Shown one piece after another: positions 1-13,140 of a stretch of DNA of 64,000 bases. Position numbers and translations under genes: made by a program. Within the stretch, counting starts at the first letter, position 1; each line of letters begins with the position of its first letter. Below the pieces are notes generated by a model. That model was not told the DNA's origin, did no database searches, and worked only from the letters and a program-made list of their open reading frames with translations. Origin of the DNA: Stomorhina lunata (lineage: Eukaryota > Arthropoda > Insecta > Diptera > Rhiniidae); contig OW121741.1 in assembly GCA_933228675.1 (NCBI GenBank), positions 19,354,797 to 19,418,796 of the forward strand. Reading direction: 5' to 3'.

Positions 1-888
1 AGATCAATTTTGGCTTTGCCTTTCACCATATCGGCGGTTTTGATAATGGTAGGAGGCTGTTTCTTTTCATCAGGGGCATTGCCGTTAGAATCAAAGTAAT
101 AGCCGGAACCTAAGCTTAAGATTACGGTAGCCTTGCCATCCAAGGGCTTGCCATAGGTATAGCTGGAAAAAGGGAAATTTGTTTAAAAATTAAATTCTTT
201 TGTTTTGGCGAACTTCAAAACTTACTTGGCTCTAACCACAATCTGCATATCACCATCCTTAACGGACACCGATTCAGTGGACTCTACTTTCACTACATAT
301 TTGGGCAAGACATATTTGTCCACCTCAAAGTAAACAGTACGATCATATCTGGCACCATTATTAACACCCAAACGCCAGCCTCCGGTCACGGGGAATTCAG
401 AAATTGTAAATTTGCCGGTGTAAACACCCTTTACAGTCTTAAAGTCACGAATTTCCTTAATGCGATTACGTTTGCCATCTTCAAACCAAATGAAGGCATC
501 TTTTTCCGGTTCAGCAGGTCTTAAATCCTTATCCATAAAGATGACTCTAAAGTTAATATCATCTCCGGGCTTATAAAGACCCTTATCGGTTTGGATTCTC
601 ACGTGATTACTGAATTTGGCATACATCAAGCGGGTAGAGTTTTTAAAGTTCTCCAAACAATTCAAACCCTCGGCGGTGATGTTGTAGTCACCATTTTCTA
701 GGTTAGGAACATCAAAGTCAACATGTTTGACTTCCTTGTCGGAGGCCTCTACTACTTTAGATTCATTGTATGAGGGACCGGTGATGCCTACCTTTATCTG
801 ACAGGGCTGGGAGGTGTGATGCACAGCAACAGCGGCTGTGTATTTGTCATTGGAGTGTATGGTGCCGGGTGCGATAACAGTATATTTG
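1..888 (-). CDS. Tep: Thioester-containing protein (TEP), exons 3 (partial) and 2
   Basis: Exon 2 spans 888 down to 226 and exon 3 spans 162 down to the window edge. A 63-bp intron separates them (donor GTAAGT at 225-220, acceptor TTTTCCAG ending at 163); exon 2 itself is preceded by acceptor CTTCCAG ending at 889. With exon 1 the exons join in frame: GG|C gives Gly23 and AA|C gives Asn244. Residues 24-243 carry MG1 and MG2, including the TEP/alpha-2-macroglobulin signature TDKGLYKPGD (about 123-132) and FEVDKYVLPKYVV (about 210-222). Exon 3 opens with YTYGKPLDGKATV (245 onward), the usual start of MG3. Possible N-glycosylation sites are NES (64), NIT (92) and NST (106); Cys52 and Cys100 could pair. 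Family members are secreted complement-like opsonins of roughly 1,300-1,500 residues, so only about a fifth is here and the thioester motif GCGEQ is off the window. Family assignment is firm; which fly Tep it corresponds to is not decided. Confidence 0.95.
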
Positions 889-1139
889 CTGGAAGGAAAG
901 AATATAAAACATTAATAAATATTGAAACATTAAATAATCTAGAATGTTTTTACAAATATTTGTTTAGGTCATTTGGCTGTTGTGTGAAAAGGTCAGGCTT
1001 ATCTTCAAATTTTGTATATAAAACCTCAAATATTGATTGTATATTTTTCTGGTTTGTTCAAGTCAAATTCAAGATTGTGTGCATCTTTCGTACTAGGGCA
1101 ATTCTTATCATATTATGTTTGTTTTAGGGGAAAAATTTA

Positions 1140-2460
1140 TAGAAATTTGGGTTTGTTTTTGATTTTAAACATTTTTGGAACCATATTTTGAATGAAGAAC
1201 TGATAAACTTTGGTTTGACAAAACTATTCTATGCGCGTTTTGTAGTTTTTGAATCAACAAGAAAAATAATCAATGACATTTTGAAAATTTTACCAATTAT
1301 TTTTTAGATTATAAAGTTTGAACAGAGACTACATTTAATCTCCTCTAAGTTGTGCTTCCCAATTTATAGGAATTGAAGTCTGATATCTTTTAAGTATAAC
1401 CTACAAATTTCAGCTGCATCTAACTGCAAATGTAGGTTTTACCTAACAAAATTAATTTATAAAATAAATGTTAACTCATGCAGTTTCATCACAGGTTAAT
1501 CGTAAAGTCTAGTGTCATATGTTTGTATTTAAGTAAAAATTTGGTGTTTGTTTTTGATTTTTAACACTTTTGGAACTGACAGTCTTTTGGTCTACAAAAC
1601 TACTTTATGTACGTTTTGTAGTTTTGGAGCCAACAAGAGAAATAACACAGCTATACAAAAATTGAGCTTTTTGCTGCTGCATGAACTTTTGGGATAATTC
1701 TTAGATAAGTTTTGTTTGCTAAATCCGAAAATGATTTTAGTTTTTTTAGATGGCTCTAGTTTTCGAGATATGCTTTTTTTGAAAAACAGGCTTTGCACGA
1801 TTAATATTAATATAACTGAAAAACAGCGTCTCCGATTTAATAAGCAAGAAAAACCAAAACTCGATGGCAATATTGCCTTTAAGTTGAACTACCAATGTTT
1901 TTTAATCCACTCAGCAGTTACAGAGATATTCTACAATTTAAACAACAATTTTTTTAATGTTATGTTTTTCAATAAATCTTCAAAAATATAAAATTTAAAA
2001 AATTTTAATTCTGTAATATCTCTTAAACGACTAAGCGGATTAAGAAAAATGTAAATCAAATTAAAGATAAAATTTGTCTCGAATTTCGGTTTTTCTTATA
2101 AGCTCAATATAACCAGCCGTTTTGGAGTTATGTTAACATTATTGGAAAAAAATTTGTTTTCCGGAAAAAAAAATTAAAGCTAGCTCGAAAAAAGCATAGT
2201 CGTTTTCGAGTTAAGTAGACCAAAGTCATTTAGATTGAGTCATTAAATCTCGTGCTGCAGAATCTTGTTGACCCTAATTATAATCAATGATTTTTTCTTT
2301 AAAATGTTGAGGTTGTGAACTTTAAAAAGAGATAACATCTTATGTCCGGCTAGCTCTGCTTCTAAATCTATAAAAATTAGAGTCTGATATATAATGTGTG
2401 AAATTTTAGTATTTCAGCTGCATATATCTGCGTATAGCTATTTTTTTTGCCATATGACAA
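1140..2460. repeat. Diverged direct duplications in TEP intron 1
   Basis: The segment around 1146-1265 (TTTTGATTTTAAACATTTTT through GTTTTGTAGTTTTTGAATCAACAAGA-type sequence) recurs at about 1540-1645, offset by about 390 bp. A second segment at about 1340-1440 (GTCTGATAT and later TTCAGCTGCAT) recurs at about 2330-2440. These look like old, diverged copies of one unclassified repeat. The rest of the stretch has no recognisable feature. Confidence 0.5.
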
Positions 2461-2639
2461 GATCAACTGCTTTTACTGCGGTTTCTTTTTGAATTAAATA
2501 AAAAATGATTTTAAGGAAATGTTTTAATGAAATAATTTTCTTAATTTTAACATCAGTCCTCAGGGACTATGACCTCCTCTTAGAAGGAGTAGTGTTTGAG
2601 AATATTTCATTTGAAAGAACGATATTTTTCTTAAACGGA

Positions 2640-5285
2640 TTTCTTTTGTCTACTTTTCAATTGAAGCTTTTGGTTAAGCTTTAATATTGAGCAGAAAGTG
2701 AAAGCTTAATCAAAGCTTAAGGAACTTTGATGAAAACCTTAAAATCTTCATTTCGGTACGAAAAGTTTAAGACGAAAGTTAAAGCTTTTAATAAATGTAA
2801 AAAGCATGGTTTAAGCTTATTTAAAAAATCGACAAAAATCCAATTTAAAGCTTTGATAAGTTTTGTTTTACAAATTTAACCTTTTGCTTTTGTTGTAGAT
2901 TAATTCGGCTACTTATGGAATCTAAACTAGATTTGAAAACTAAGCTCATTTAAAACTTAAAACTAAATTTTCAGTTTAAATTTGATTCGCTGCATAAATA
3001 AGCAAAAAAAAAAGCCAAATTTAGTTGGTTTCAGAAAGCTCTAAAAGCTAGAACTTTTTAGTAAGTTTTAGCAAGCTCTAGAAGGTAGAACTTTCAAATG
3101 AAGTTAAATCTTAAATCTTTTTTGACTTATAAAAACTACAATATTTTATTTTAGGATCTAAACTTTAATTTTTAAGACCAAATTCTAGGTTTCTATAAAT
3201 ATTTTTACAAATAAAAGCTATAAAATTTCTTTGCCATTTCTTTATAAATCAAAAAACAAAGCTTAGAAGGAAACTGAAAATTAAGCTCAATTAAGCATAT
3301 AAAAACCAACTTGCGGTAAGATTTAAAATATTAAGGCTTTATGCTATAAGCTTTAAATGTCGGTTATATATAAACCAATATCTAAGCTTTAAAAAACAAA
3401 GTTAAAAGCTTGCAGTTGTTGTTGCAGCTAAGCAGAGTTAAAGCTTTAGGTGATCTAGTTCAAATTTTGAGTCTTAAAGACTTTATAAACTAAAGTTAAA
3501 ATTACAATGTTGCTGGTTTAGGTATCTTATGTGTAAAGCTTTTGATTTAGTCTTAAAGCTTAATTCTGTTAGTTTTAGAGCGTTGTATTGGTATATCTAA
3601 TAAAAGTTAAAGCTTAAATTAAACTTATTTGAAGTACATATTAAGCTTATGAAATGAATCTGAAGTTCTCACTTAAGTTGAAATATAAATAGAGCTTAAA
3701 TTTAAAGTCCACCCTAAAGCTCAATTAAGTAAGTTTTATAAATCAAACTTCAAGTTTTGATAAAAGTCTAAAAATAATTTTTTTCAATACTAAAGCTTTA
3801 TTGAGTAAGTTTTATATTAAAACTTTAGCCTTTTCCTAAATTTAGCTTTAATTTGTTAGCAATATAAAAGCTTTATTGAGTAAGTTTTACAAATCAAACT
3901 TTAAGCTTTCGCTGTTTTGGCTTAAAAGTTGAACTTTTGAAAGTTTAGATGTGTTGGTTAAAAAGGCAACATATAAATCTTAAAGTATGAATTTAATTTT
4001 GTTTATAAAAGTTGGTTTAAGATTTTTTTGTAAACAGAACTTTAAGCTTTGATAGTAAAAGCTGCAAATATTAAGCTTTAATCTTAGTTTTTGAAGTTTA
4101 AACATCACATTTTAAAGCTTTATTTAGATTAAATTAATATTAAACTCCTAAGCTTTAGTTAAGTTATTTTATTACAAAAAGTTTAAAATCTTTTAAGCTT
4201 TAGTTAAGGGAACTCTATTTGCATATCAATATTAAAGCTTTAGTAGAAATAGAATTTTATTTTAAGCTTAAATATTTATATTGCTTTGATTTTTTGATTA
4301 ATTTAAAAGCTTATTTGAATAAGTTTTAGAAATTTAACTTAAAGCTTTTGTTGTTGTGCCTTAAGAGTCAAGCTTTTAGTAGTTCAGATGCTTTAGAGAA
4401 AAAATCAATATAAAAATATTAAAGCTTGTATATATTTTGGTGCTGAGTTGACAGCCTTAGGTCGATATACTTCGGCTCATTCCGGTACAAAGAAACGACT
4501 GTTTCGTGAATGTCTTAAAGCTTGAATGTTGCCCTATTTATGAAGTTTAAGATTTTTTGGTGAAAAAAACTTAAAGTTTTGGCCGTAAATATCGATCTTT
4601 AAGCTAACTTATATATTTTAATATAAAACTTTAAAGCTTTTGTTAATTTATTTTAGTATTAAGCTTAAAATTGTTTTTGCTTTAGTTGAAGAAATCATTA
4701 TATAAACCTCAAAGTTTAAGTGTGGCTTTATATAAAAAAGATATCAAAGAACTTTTTGATTTAGTTTAATACACCATGCTTTAAGCTTTATGTTCGAGAA
4801 AGCTTTAAATATCGAACTTAAAGCTTAACTAGGTTTTTGTATATCAATCTTTAAAGCACGGTATAAATCATATTAATAAGAAACTTTAAAGCTTTTGTTA
4901 TGCCTTATATTGAAGCTTTTGTGTTTGCTTTATATTAAAGCTTTTATAAATTAAAATTGTATTAGCCCAACCTTAAGTTTTAGTTCTTAATGTTTTTGGA
5001 CTCTTTTTTGCTTTTAAAATTTATAGTTTTTTTTCTACAATTTGATTTGATTGATTTACTAAATCTTGCCAATATTTTCTAGATTCAAGCAATTTATTTA
5101 ATTTTTAAAGCTTGCACATACATTTTTCAAATAAATCACGTGTCAGGGTGATAGCATTGAGTGTATAGATACAATTCGTGTTTATTTTAGTACCTGTTAT
5201 TCCGAAAAAAATAAAAAAAACTTATAAAAACCACAACAAATTTTATTTAAAAACACTAACATTAAGCTAAACGCTTAAAGCTTAG
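2640..5285. repeat. AAGCTT-dense tract
   Basis: About 2.6 kb in which the palindrome AAGCTT, usually as TTAAAGCTTTA or AAAGCTTTTG, occurs dozens of times at irregular spacing, with recurring phrases such as ACTTTAAAGCTTTTGTTA. There is no fixed period, so it looks like an old, scrambled tandem array. No coding sequence is seen. Confidence 0.65.
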
Positions 5286-6191
5286 CCACTAATTAACCCA
5301 TTTGTGGCCACATTTATCAAAATTTTATAGTGTTGACAAATAAAGACAATTATTATGTTTGTGAGTGAGTGTGTCTTTGTGTGTAGGAGCCTAATGATAA
5401 AAGCGTGACACATTCGAATAATTGCATAAAACTTGGACTTGAATTTCGAGGAATCACAACAATTTAAGCAATTAAGTGTTAAAAGTTTTATTTTAGTTTA
5501 GACATGCAATGTTTAGAGAAATTTTTGATTATGAGGGGTTTGAGATTTGTTTTGTTTGAAAATATTTTATGATAAATGGTAAAATTTAATTTTAAATTTT
5601 TTTTAGGAAGAAGACCTGTTTTTATTTTAATTTTTATGCAAATCATTATTAATTCACTAACTGTTTGTTCAAAAAAAAAATTCTAGAATTTTTTGGTTTT
5701 GTTAAAATTAATGTAAAAAAATAACACTGTGCTACACGAATGTGAGGTGGGACTTCTGATTTAACTATTAAGCTTAAATATTTTTTATAAAATTTCTTGA
5801 TCTTTCCGTTTTGTTCTTTTTTAATGGTAAGTTTTGGGAAAGCAAACATGTTACAAAGTTTTGAGTTTGAATACTTATAACTTTATTGTTGATCAATTTC
5901 ATAAAAATATTAATAAACTAATTTAAAGCTTCAAGTATCTACTTTTTAAAACGGAAAAGATTTTTAATATTCATTCAAAATAAGGATCTTATGATCGTTT
6001 TATTATTTCAGCGCCTTATAAATCTTTCGATTTTTTGCTAAATGTGAACTATACTTAAAAAAATTAAAAAATAATACTATGCAATTCTGTTCTATAGAAG
6101 CCTAGGGAGTGTATAATTAATTTTGTAAAATTTCTGGAACCCTTTACTTAGTCCTTTTGAGAAAGAAAGATTTTTTTAATGTTTTGAGTTT
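5286..6191. other. Unique A/T-rich intron sequence
   Basis: No gene, RNA or clear repeat seen. It holds a short GT-rich patch near 5355-5385 and isolated AAGCTT copies only. Confidence 0.5.
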
Positions 6192-8418
6192 GAAATTTTT
6201 GAAAAATTTCCTATAAAAATAGGAAATTTTTGAAAAATTTCCTATAAAAATAGGAAATTTTTGAAAAATTTCCTATAAAAATAGGAAATTTTTGAAAAAT
6301 TTCCTATAAAAATAGGAAATTTTTGAAAAATTTCCTATAAAAATAGGAAATTTTTGAAAAATTTCCTATAAAAATAGGAAAGTTTTGAAAAATTTCCTAT
6401 AAAAATAGGAAATTTTTGAAAAATTTCCAATAAAAATAGGAAATTTTTGAAAAATTTCCAATAAAAATAGGAAATTTTTGAAAAATTTCCTATAAAAATA
6501 GGAAATTTTTAAAAAATTTCCTATAAAAATAGGAAATTTTTGAAAAATTTCCTATAAAAATAGGAAATTTTTGAAAAATTTCCTATAAAAATAGGAAATT
6601 TTTGAAAAATTTCCTATAAAAATAGGAAATTTTTGAAAAATTTCCTATAAAAATAGGAAACTTTTGAAAAATTTCCTATAAAAATAGGAAATTTTTGAAA
6701 AATTTCCTATAAAAATAGGAAATTTTCGAAAAATTTCCTATAAAAATAGGAAATTTTTGAAAAATTTCCTATAAAAATAGGAAATTTTTGAAAAATTTCC
6801 TATAAAAAAAGGAAATTTTTGAAAAATTTCCTATAAAAATAGGAAACTTTTGAAAAATTTCCTATAAAAATAGGAAATTTTTGAAAAATTTCCTATAAAA
6901 ATAGGAAATTTTTGAAAAATTTCCTATAAAAATAGGAAATTTTTGAAAAATTTCCTATAAAAATAGGAAATTTTTGAAAAATTTCCTATAAAAATAGGAA
7001 ATTTTTGAAAAATTTCCTATAAAAATAGGAAATTTTTGAAAAATTTCCTATAAAAATAGGAAATTTTTGAAAAATTTCCTATAAAAATAGGAAATTTTTG
7101 AAAAATTTCCTATAAAAATAGGAAATTTTTGAAAAATTTCCTATAAAAATAGGAAATTTTTGAAAAATTTCCTATAAAAATAGGAAATTTTTGAAAAATT
7201 TCCTATAAAAATAGGAAATTTTTGAAAAATTTCCTATAAAAATAGGAAATTTTTGAAAAATTTCCTATAAAAATAGGAAATTTTTGAAAAATTTCCTATA
7301 AAAATAGGAAATTTTTGAAAAATTTCCTATAAAAATAGGAAATTTTTGAAAAATTTCCTATAAAAATAGGAAATTTTTGAAAAATTTCCTATAAAAATAG
7401 GAAATTTTTGAAAAATTTCCTATAAAAATAGGAAATTTTTGAAAAATTTCCTATAAAAATAGGAAATTTTTGAAAAATTTCCTATAAAAATAGGAAATTT
7501 TTGAAAAATTTCCTATAAAAATAGGAAATTTTTGAAAAATTTCCTATAAAAATAGGAAATTTTTGAAAAATTTCCTATAAAAATAGGAAATTTTTGAAAA
7601 ATTTCCTATAAAAATAGGAAATTTTTGAAAAATTTCCTATAAAAATAGGAAATTTTTGAAAAATTTCCTATAAAAATAGGAAATTTTTGAAAAATTTCCT
7701 ATAAAAATAGGAAATTTTTGAAAAATTTCCTATAAAAATAGGAAATTTTTGAAAAATTTCCTATAAAAATAGGAAATTTTTGAAAAATTTCCTATAAAAA
7801 TAGGAAATTTTTGAAAAATTTCCTATAAAAATAGGAAATTTTTGAAAAATTTTCTATAAAAATAGGAAATTTTTGAAAAATTTCCTATAAAAATAGGAAA
7901 TTTTTGAAAAATTTCCTATAAAAATAAGAAATTTTTGAAAAATTTCCTATAAAAATAGAAAATTTTTGAAAAATTCCCTATAAAAATAGGAAATTTTTGA
8001 AAAATTTCCTATAAAAATAGGAAATTTTTGAAAAATTTCCTATAAAAATAGGAAATTTTTGAAAAATTTCCTATAAAAATAGGAAATTTTTGAAAAATTT
8101 CCTATAAAAATAGGAAATTTTTGAAAAATTTCCTATAAAAATAGGAAATTTTTGAAAAATTTCCTATAAAAATAGGAAATTTTTGAAAAATTTCCTATAA
8201 AAATAGGAAATTTTTGAGAAATTTCCTTTAAAAATAGGAAATTTTTGAAATATTTTCTATAAAAATAGGAAATTTTTGAAAAATTTTCTATAAAAATAGG
8301 AAATGTTTGAAAAATTTCCTATAAAAATAGGACATTTTTGAAAAATTTCCTATAAAAATAGGAAAAATAGGAAATTTTTGAAAAATTTCCTATAAAAATA
8401 GGAAATTTTTGAAAAATT
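6192..8418. repeat. 31-bp tandem array A (about 72 copies)
   Basis: Near-perfect head-to-tail repeat with a 31-bp unit made of two potential hairpins: GGAAATTTTTGAAAAATTTC (an almost perfect palindrome about a central G) and CCTATAAAAATAGG (5-bp stem, 4-base loop). Most copies are identical. Variants (CCAATAAAAA near 6425-6465, TTTCTATA near 7850) cluster at the edges, and there is a short internal duplication near 8360. High homogeneity implies recent expansion or homogenisation. Confidence 0.95.
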
Positions 8419-9603
8419 GTTGATATTGAAAACTAATAACTTTTTTGGTTTTTAATTTTTTTAAAATGTTAGAATTTGTTTAAAAGCGTCAAGTATCTAC
8501 TTTTCAGCATAGGAAAAATATTATAAATCGGTTCAGAAATGAAGGTTTTGTCTACCTTTTACTGTTTTCGCATCTTAAACTTCCGCTATTTTGTTGCTTG
8601 TGTGTGGCTTAGGGTATCTTAGAGTCCGGTGACTTTCTTACATGTTTATTTTTAAATTCTTTCACTTTTGCAATGAAATGTTAATAATTTTTTTTTGCTA
8701 GGAATACCAGTTTTAATAAATATCCGAATAACAAAATAATTTATTGAAAAAATGCACAAAAAATAATTTTCGTTTGCAAAATTATTTATATTTCTATAAT
8801 TATGCAACTCAATTAATTCGTGTGCTATTTTCATATTAACAAATTAATAAAAATTTTTTTCTTAAAACCTGCTTTAATTTAAATTTATTTTTTTGTAAAT
8901 TTTTTTCTGTTTCGCTTTTGTTTCTTAAATCTTTTTCGTTTTACAAAACAAATATTATGTCACCAAAATGACACTCGAGCGGGGCATTAAACAATATAAA
9001 ATAAACGTTAAAAATTAATATTAAATAAGGCTTCTGCCGCTGCATGAATAAATATATTTCGAGAAAATATGTATGAAAAAAAAAATAAGAAAAATTACAC
9101 AAAGGCAAAAAGCCGCAGAACGAAAAAAAAACAACGAAAAATAACCTGAGATGAAATATGAAACAATACCTTTTTGTTTAAACATTTTGGAGCAAAAAAT
9201 TAAAAAAAAAAAAATATACATAAATAAATTTCAGAGAATATAAATAAACCGAAAATATAAAAAATTGTCATTGTAAATTTTAACAAGATAATTTTTTATA
9301 GCCAACATTGCATTCAGGCTCATAAATATTTATTTATTAATGTTTTACAAAGACCAAAGTGAAAAAGGCGGATGGACGGACTTGTAGAGGGAGAGACACA
9401 GTGGTTTAGAAACTCATTTCAGAGGACACAATTTATTATTTTAAAAATTATTTCAAAACAAAAATGTAGAAAGAGAAAGCAACAGATACTTTTTGCAAAG
9501 TCTTTCACATTTTGATTTCTTCGAGAATCATACAAATTTGTATACGGTCCTATATCGGGAGTGTCCTTCCCCTACAAATTTCCCAATGGGATCATTTTTT
9601 GTT
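8419..9603. other. Unique A/T-rich intron sequence
   Basis: No gene or organised repeat seen. Runs of A or T are common around 8650-9230, and short open frames there reflect base composition only. Confidence 0.5.
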
Positions 9604-10961
9604 CTACAAATTTTTAAAAATCCACGATTGGTATAAAATTTTGTTAATATAAAGATCCGCGATTGAAGTAAAATTTTGTCGATATAAATTTCCACGATTC
9701 ATGTAAAATTTTGTTAATATAAAGATCCACGATTGATGTAAAATTTTGTTAATATAAAGATCCTCGATTGATGTATAATTTTGTTAATATTAAGATGCAA
9801 GATTGATGTAAAATTTTGTTTATAAAAAAAACACGATTGATGTAAAATTTTGTTATTATAAAGATCCACGATTGATGTAATATTTTGCTAATATAAAAAT
9901 TCACGATTGATGTAAAATTTTGTTAATATAAAGATCCAAGATTGATGTAAAATTTTGTTAATATGAAGATTCACAATTGATCGAAAATTTTGTTAATATA
10001 AATTTCCTCGATTAATGTAAAATTGTGTTAATATAATGATCCACGATTGATGTAGAATTTTGTTAATATGTAGATCCACGATTAATGTAGAATTTTGTTA
10101 ATATAAATTTCCACGATTAATATAAAATTGCATTAATATAAAGATCCACGATTGATGCAAAATTTTGTTGATATTAAGATCCACGATTGATGTACAATTT
10201 TGCCAATATAAAGATCCACGATTGATGTAAAATTTTGTCAATATAAAGATCCACCATTGATGTAAAATTTTATAAATATAATATCCACGGTTGATGTAAA
10301 ATTTTGTTAATATAAAGATTCACGATTTATATGAAATTTTGTCAAAATAAAGATTAACAATTGATATAGAATTTTGCTGAAACAAATATCCACGGTTGAT
10401 GTAAAATTTTGTTAATATAAAGATTCACGATTTATATGAAATTTTGTCAAAATAAAGATTAACAATTGATATAGAATTTTGCTGAAACAAATTTCCACGA
10501 TTGATGTAAATTTTAATTAATATAAATATCCACGATTGATGTAAAATTTTGTCAGTAAAATTTTTCACTATTGATGTAAAATTTTGTTAATATAAAGATC
10601 CATGATTGATGTAAAATTTTGTTAGTATAGAGATCCACGATTGATGTAACATTTTGTCAAAATAAAAATCCACGATTGATGTAAAATTTTGTTAGTATAG
10701 TGATCCAAGATTGATGTAACATTTTGTCAAAACAGAAATCCACGATTGACGTAAAATGTTGTTAATATAAAGATCCACGATTCATGTTAAATTTTGTTAA
10801 TATAAAGATCCACGATTGATGTAACATTTTGTTAATATAAAGATCCACGATTGAAGTAAAATTTTGTCAATATAAAGATCCACGATTGATGTAAAATTTT
10901 GTTAATATAAAAATCCACGATTGATGTAAAATTTTGTCAATACAAAGATCCACGATTGATG
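9604..10961. repeat. 35-bp tandem array (about 39 copies)
   Basis: Degenerate repeat with the elements ATCCACGATTGATGTAAAAT and TTTGTTAATATAAAG per 35-bp unit. A three-unit block (about 104 bp) is itself duplicated, with copies starting near 10285 and 10389 that share the same unusual variants (TTTATATGAAATTTTGTC, GCTGAAACAAAT). Confidence 0.9.
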
Positions 10962-11120
10962 AATGGAAAACACTTCTACATAGGCCAAAACAATATGAAT
11001 TTTCTTAGTATGTGGGACAATAGTTCTCCCTACTCCTATCACAGAATTTTGAGCAAAAAAAAAAAAAAAAATACAAAAACAAAACCATTTTATTCAAAGT
11101 TTTAAAAAACTATATAAATG

Positions 11121-11361
11121 TGGCTTGGTGCTAAAAGGGCCAATGTCAAAAAAAGTAGTTTTGGGAAAATTCGATTTAAAGATTTTATTTTCCATATAAA
11201 TTCATAGTAACATTTCCCAGATAAGCCCTTAAAAATCTGTTCTAAGTTTAGTTAGAGATTAGCTGTTGGAGCCAAATAAAAGAGGGTAAAGAACAGAATC
11301 TAATGTAATCGTTAACTTAAAACACCAAAAATTTGACATTGGCCCTTTAAGCACCAAGCCA
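11121..11361. mobile_element. 241-bp element with 30-bp terminal inverted repeats (MITE-like)
   Basis: TGGCTTGGTGCTAAAAGGGC at 11121-11140, continuing CAATGTCAAA to 11150, is matched as its reverse complement at 11332-11361 with a single mismatch. The 181-bp interior is non-coding. The pattern fits a short non-autonomous DNA transposon or a stem-loop, but I see no clear target-site duplication and the termini match no superfamily I can name. Confidence 0.55.
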
Positions 11362-11579
11362 AAGATATGTGAACCGGTATATGAAAGAAAAATTTCCAAA
11401 AATTAGCTCAAAATTTCGAAAAATCATCAAATTTTGTTTTTGAGTCAGAAGCCACCTTTTAATAGACCGGGTCACATTTTTGGTATAACCGAAGACATTT
11501 TGACCAAACTTCTGTCATTGATAGAAAATATGGTTCCACAAAGTGTTCTAAGCTCCTACTTTTAATAATTCTAAGCGTA

Positions 11580-13140
11580 TGTTAAAATAATAAGTATATT
11601 ATTTGTATGGGGATAATCCTCCCCTGCTCCTAAATGAAAATATTATAGCTAAATTACGTTGACAATAAAGGTGATTAAAAAAAGTGTCTGAATTATCCAT
11701 TTGAGGTTTATTAAACTTGAAATACTCTTTTTGTTATTGGGGGCAAAACTTCCCCTAATGAAAAACCTATTTCCTCAAATTTTGTCGATTCTACTTTTGA
11801 AAGCTCTTAAAATACGCTACAATAATAATCTTATATGCTCCTTTCTTACGCAATTTTATTAAAGTTGTCAGTAAAAAAATACTTTTGTACACATTTTAAT
11901 GTCTTCAAGCACCCCTTGCCCGCCTTGTTTCTTTCGTGTCTAAATATCATCCTATGACGAAAATATCGCTTGTGGAAATATTGAAGGTTCTTACTTTTGT
12001 GAAAAAGTTTTCTTCTCCTATCCAAAGATACGAGACAATAATAATGACAATAATAATTTTATTTGTATAGAAGAACAAGTCTCCCCCTGCTCCTATCTCA
12101 CGTTATTTTTTAAACTACACTCGTCAGTAAAAAATACATTTGTAAAAATTTCAATGTCTTCAGTTTTAATAGGTCTTGAGAAACATGCCAATAAGCATTA
12201 TAGGGACAAGGCGGGCGAGCACCCTTGCCCGCCTTGACCCTTTAATGTGAAAATATCATTTTGTGACTAAAATATTGCTTGTAGAAATATTGAAGGTTAT
12301 ATCTTATGTGGGAAAGTTTCTTACTCCTATGCAAAGATTAGCGACAATATTAGTTTTATTTGTATAGGGGGAAAATCTCCCCCTGCTCCTATCTTACGTT
12401 ATTTTATTAAACTACACTCATCAGTAAAAATACTTTTCATTTAAATGATTCCAATTATAATAGATTTTGTGAAACATGGCAATATTCTTGAAGGACAAGC
12501 ACCCCCTGCCCGCCTTGTCCCTTTCACATCTAAATATTATTTCATGATAAAAATATTGCATGTAGAATTCTTGAAGGTTCTTACTTCTTTAGATCTGAAG
12601 ATACACGACATTTAGTAATTCTATGCATGTGGGAAAGTTCCTTCCCTGCTCCTATCCAAATATTTCGTAAAAGAAATTTAGTTCTGAAAAGTTTAAAAGC
12701 ACATGGCCTTTAATAGTTTTGAAGATACTTTACATTTTTTTAAATATTTTAATGAGGGGGGAAACTTTCCCCTGCTCCTATCTCACAAAAGTAAGCAAAA
12801 ATAATGTTTAAATGCTATGTTAAAGCCTCTAAAATTACAAGGCCTTAAGTTTAAAATTGATTAAAGGGGAAAACCTGCCCCTGCTCCTATCTCACAAAAC
12901 TAAGCCCATTAGTAAAAACGAGAAAAAGCTTAAGGACTTCGCTAAAGCTTCTTAAATTGCAAGGTCTTAAGTGTAGACTTTTTTTACAGGTGGGAAGAAC
13001 CTGCCCCTGCTCCTATCTCACAAAAATAAGCTCATTGGTAAAAATCGAGAAAAACTTTAAGGACTCCGCTAAAGCTTCTTAAATTAAAATTCCTTAAATG
13101 AAAACTTTTTATGGGGATTAGACTTCTCCTGCTCCGATCC
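11580..13140. repeat. Degenerate ~110-300-bp repeat with a CCCCTGCTCCTATC core
   Basis: The core CCCCTGCTCCTATCTCAC, preceded by a G-run (GGGG-A-rich-CCCC), recurs near 11621, 12084, 12379, 12644, 12769, 12878, 13004 and 13127; a diverged copy is near 11027. The last five are spaced about 110-126 bp. The middle units also share GCACCCCTTGCCCGCCTTG (near 11911, 12221, 12500). It is one of the few GC-bearing repeats in the intron. No coding content seen. Confidence 0.8.

Noticed and set aside
816..1127. Plus-strand 103-codon open frame
   Set aside because: Its start overlaps TEP exon 2 on the opposite strand and the rest is intron; a shadow frame.
6192..8418. CRISPR-like regular array
   Set aside because: There are no unique spacers; it is a pure head-to-tail tandem repeat in eukaryotic DNA.
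12750..12910. GGGGAAAA...CCCC blocks as kappaB sites
   Set aside because: They contain kappaB-like halves, but spacing and central bases do not match GGGAAANYCC or GGGRAYYYYY; they are part of the ~120-bp repeat.
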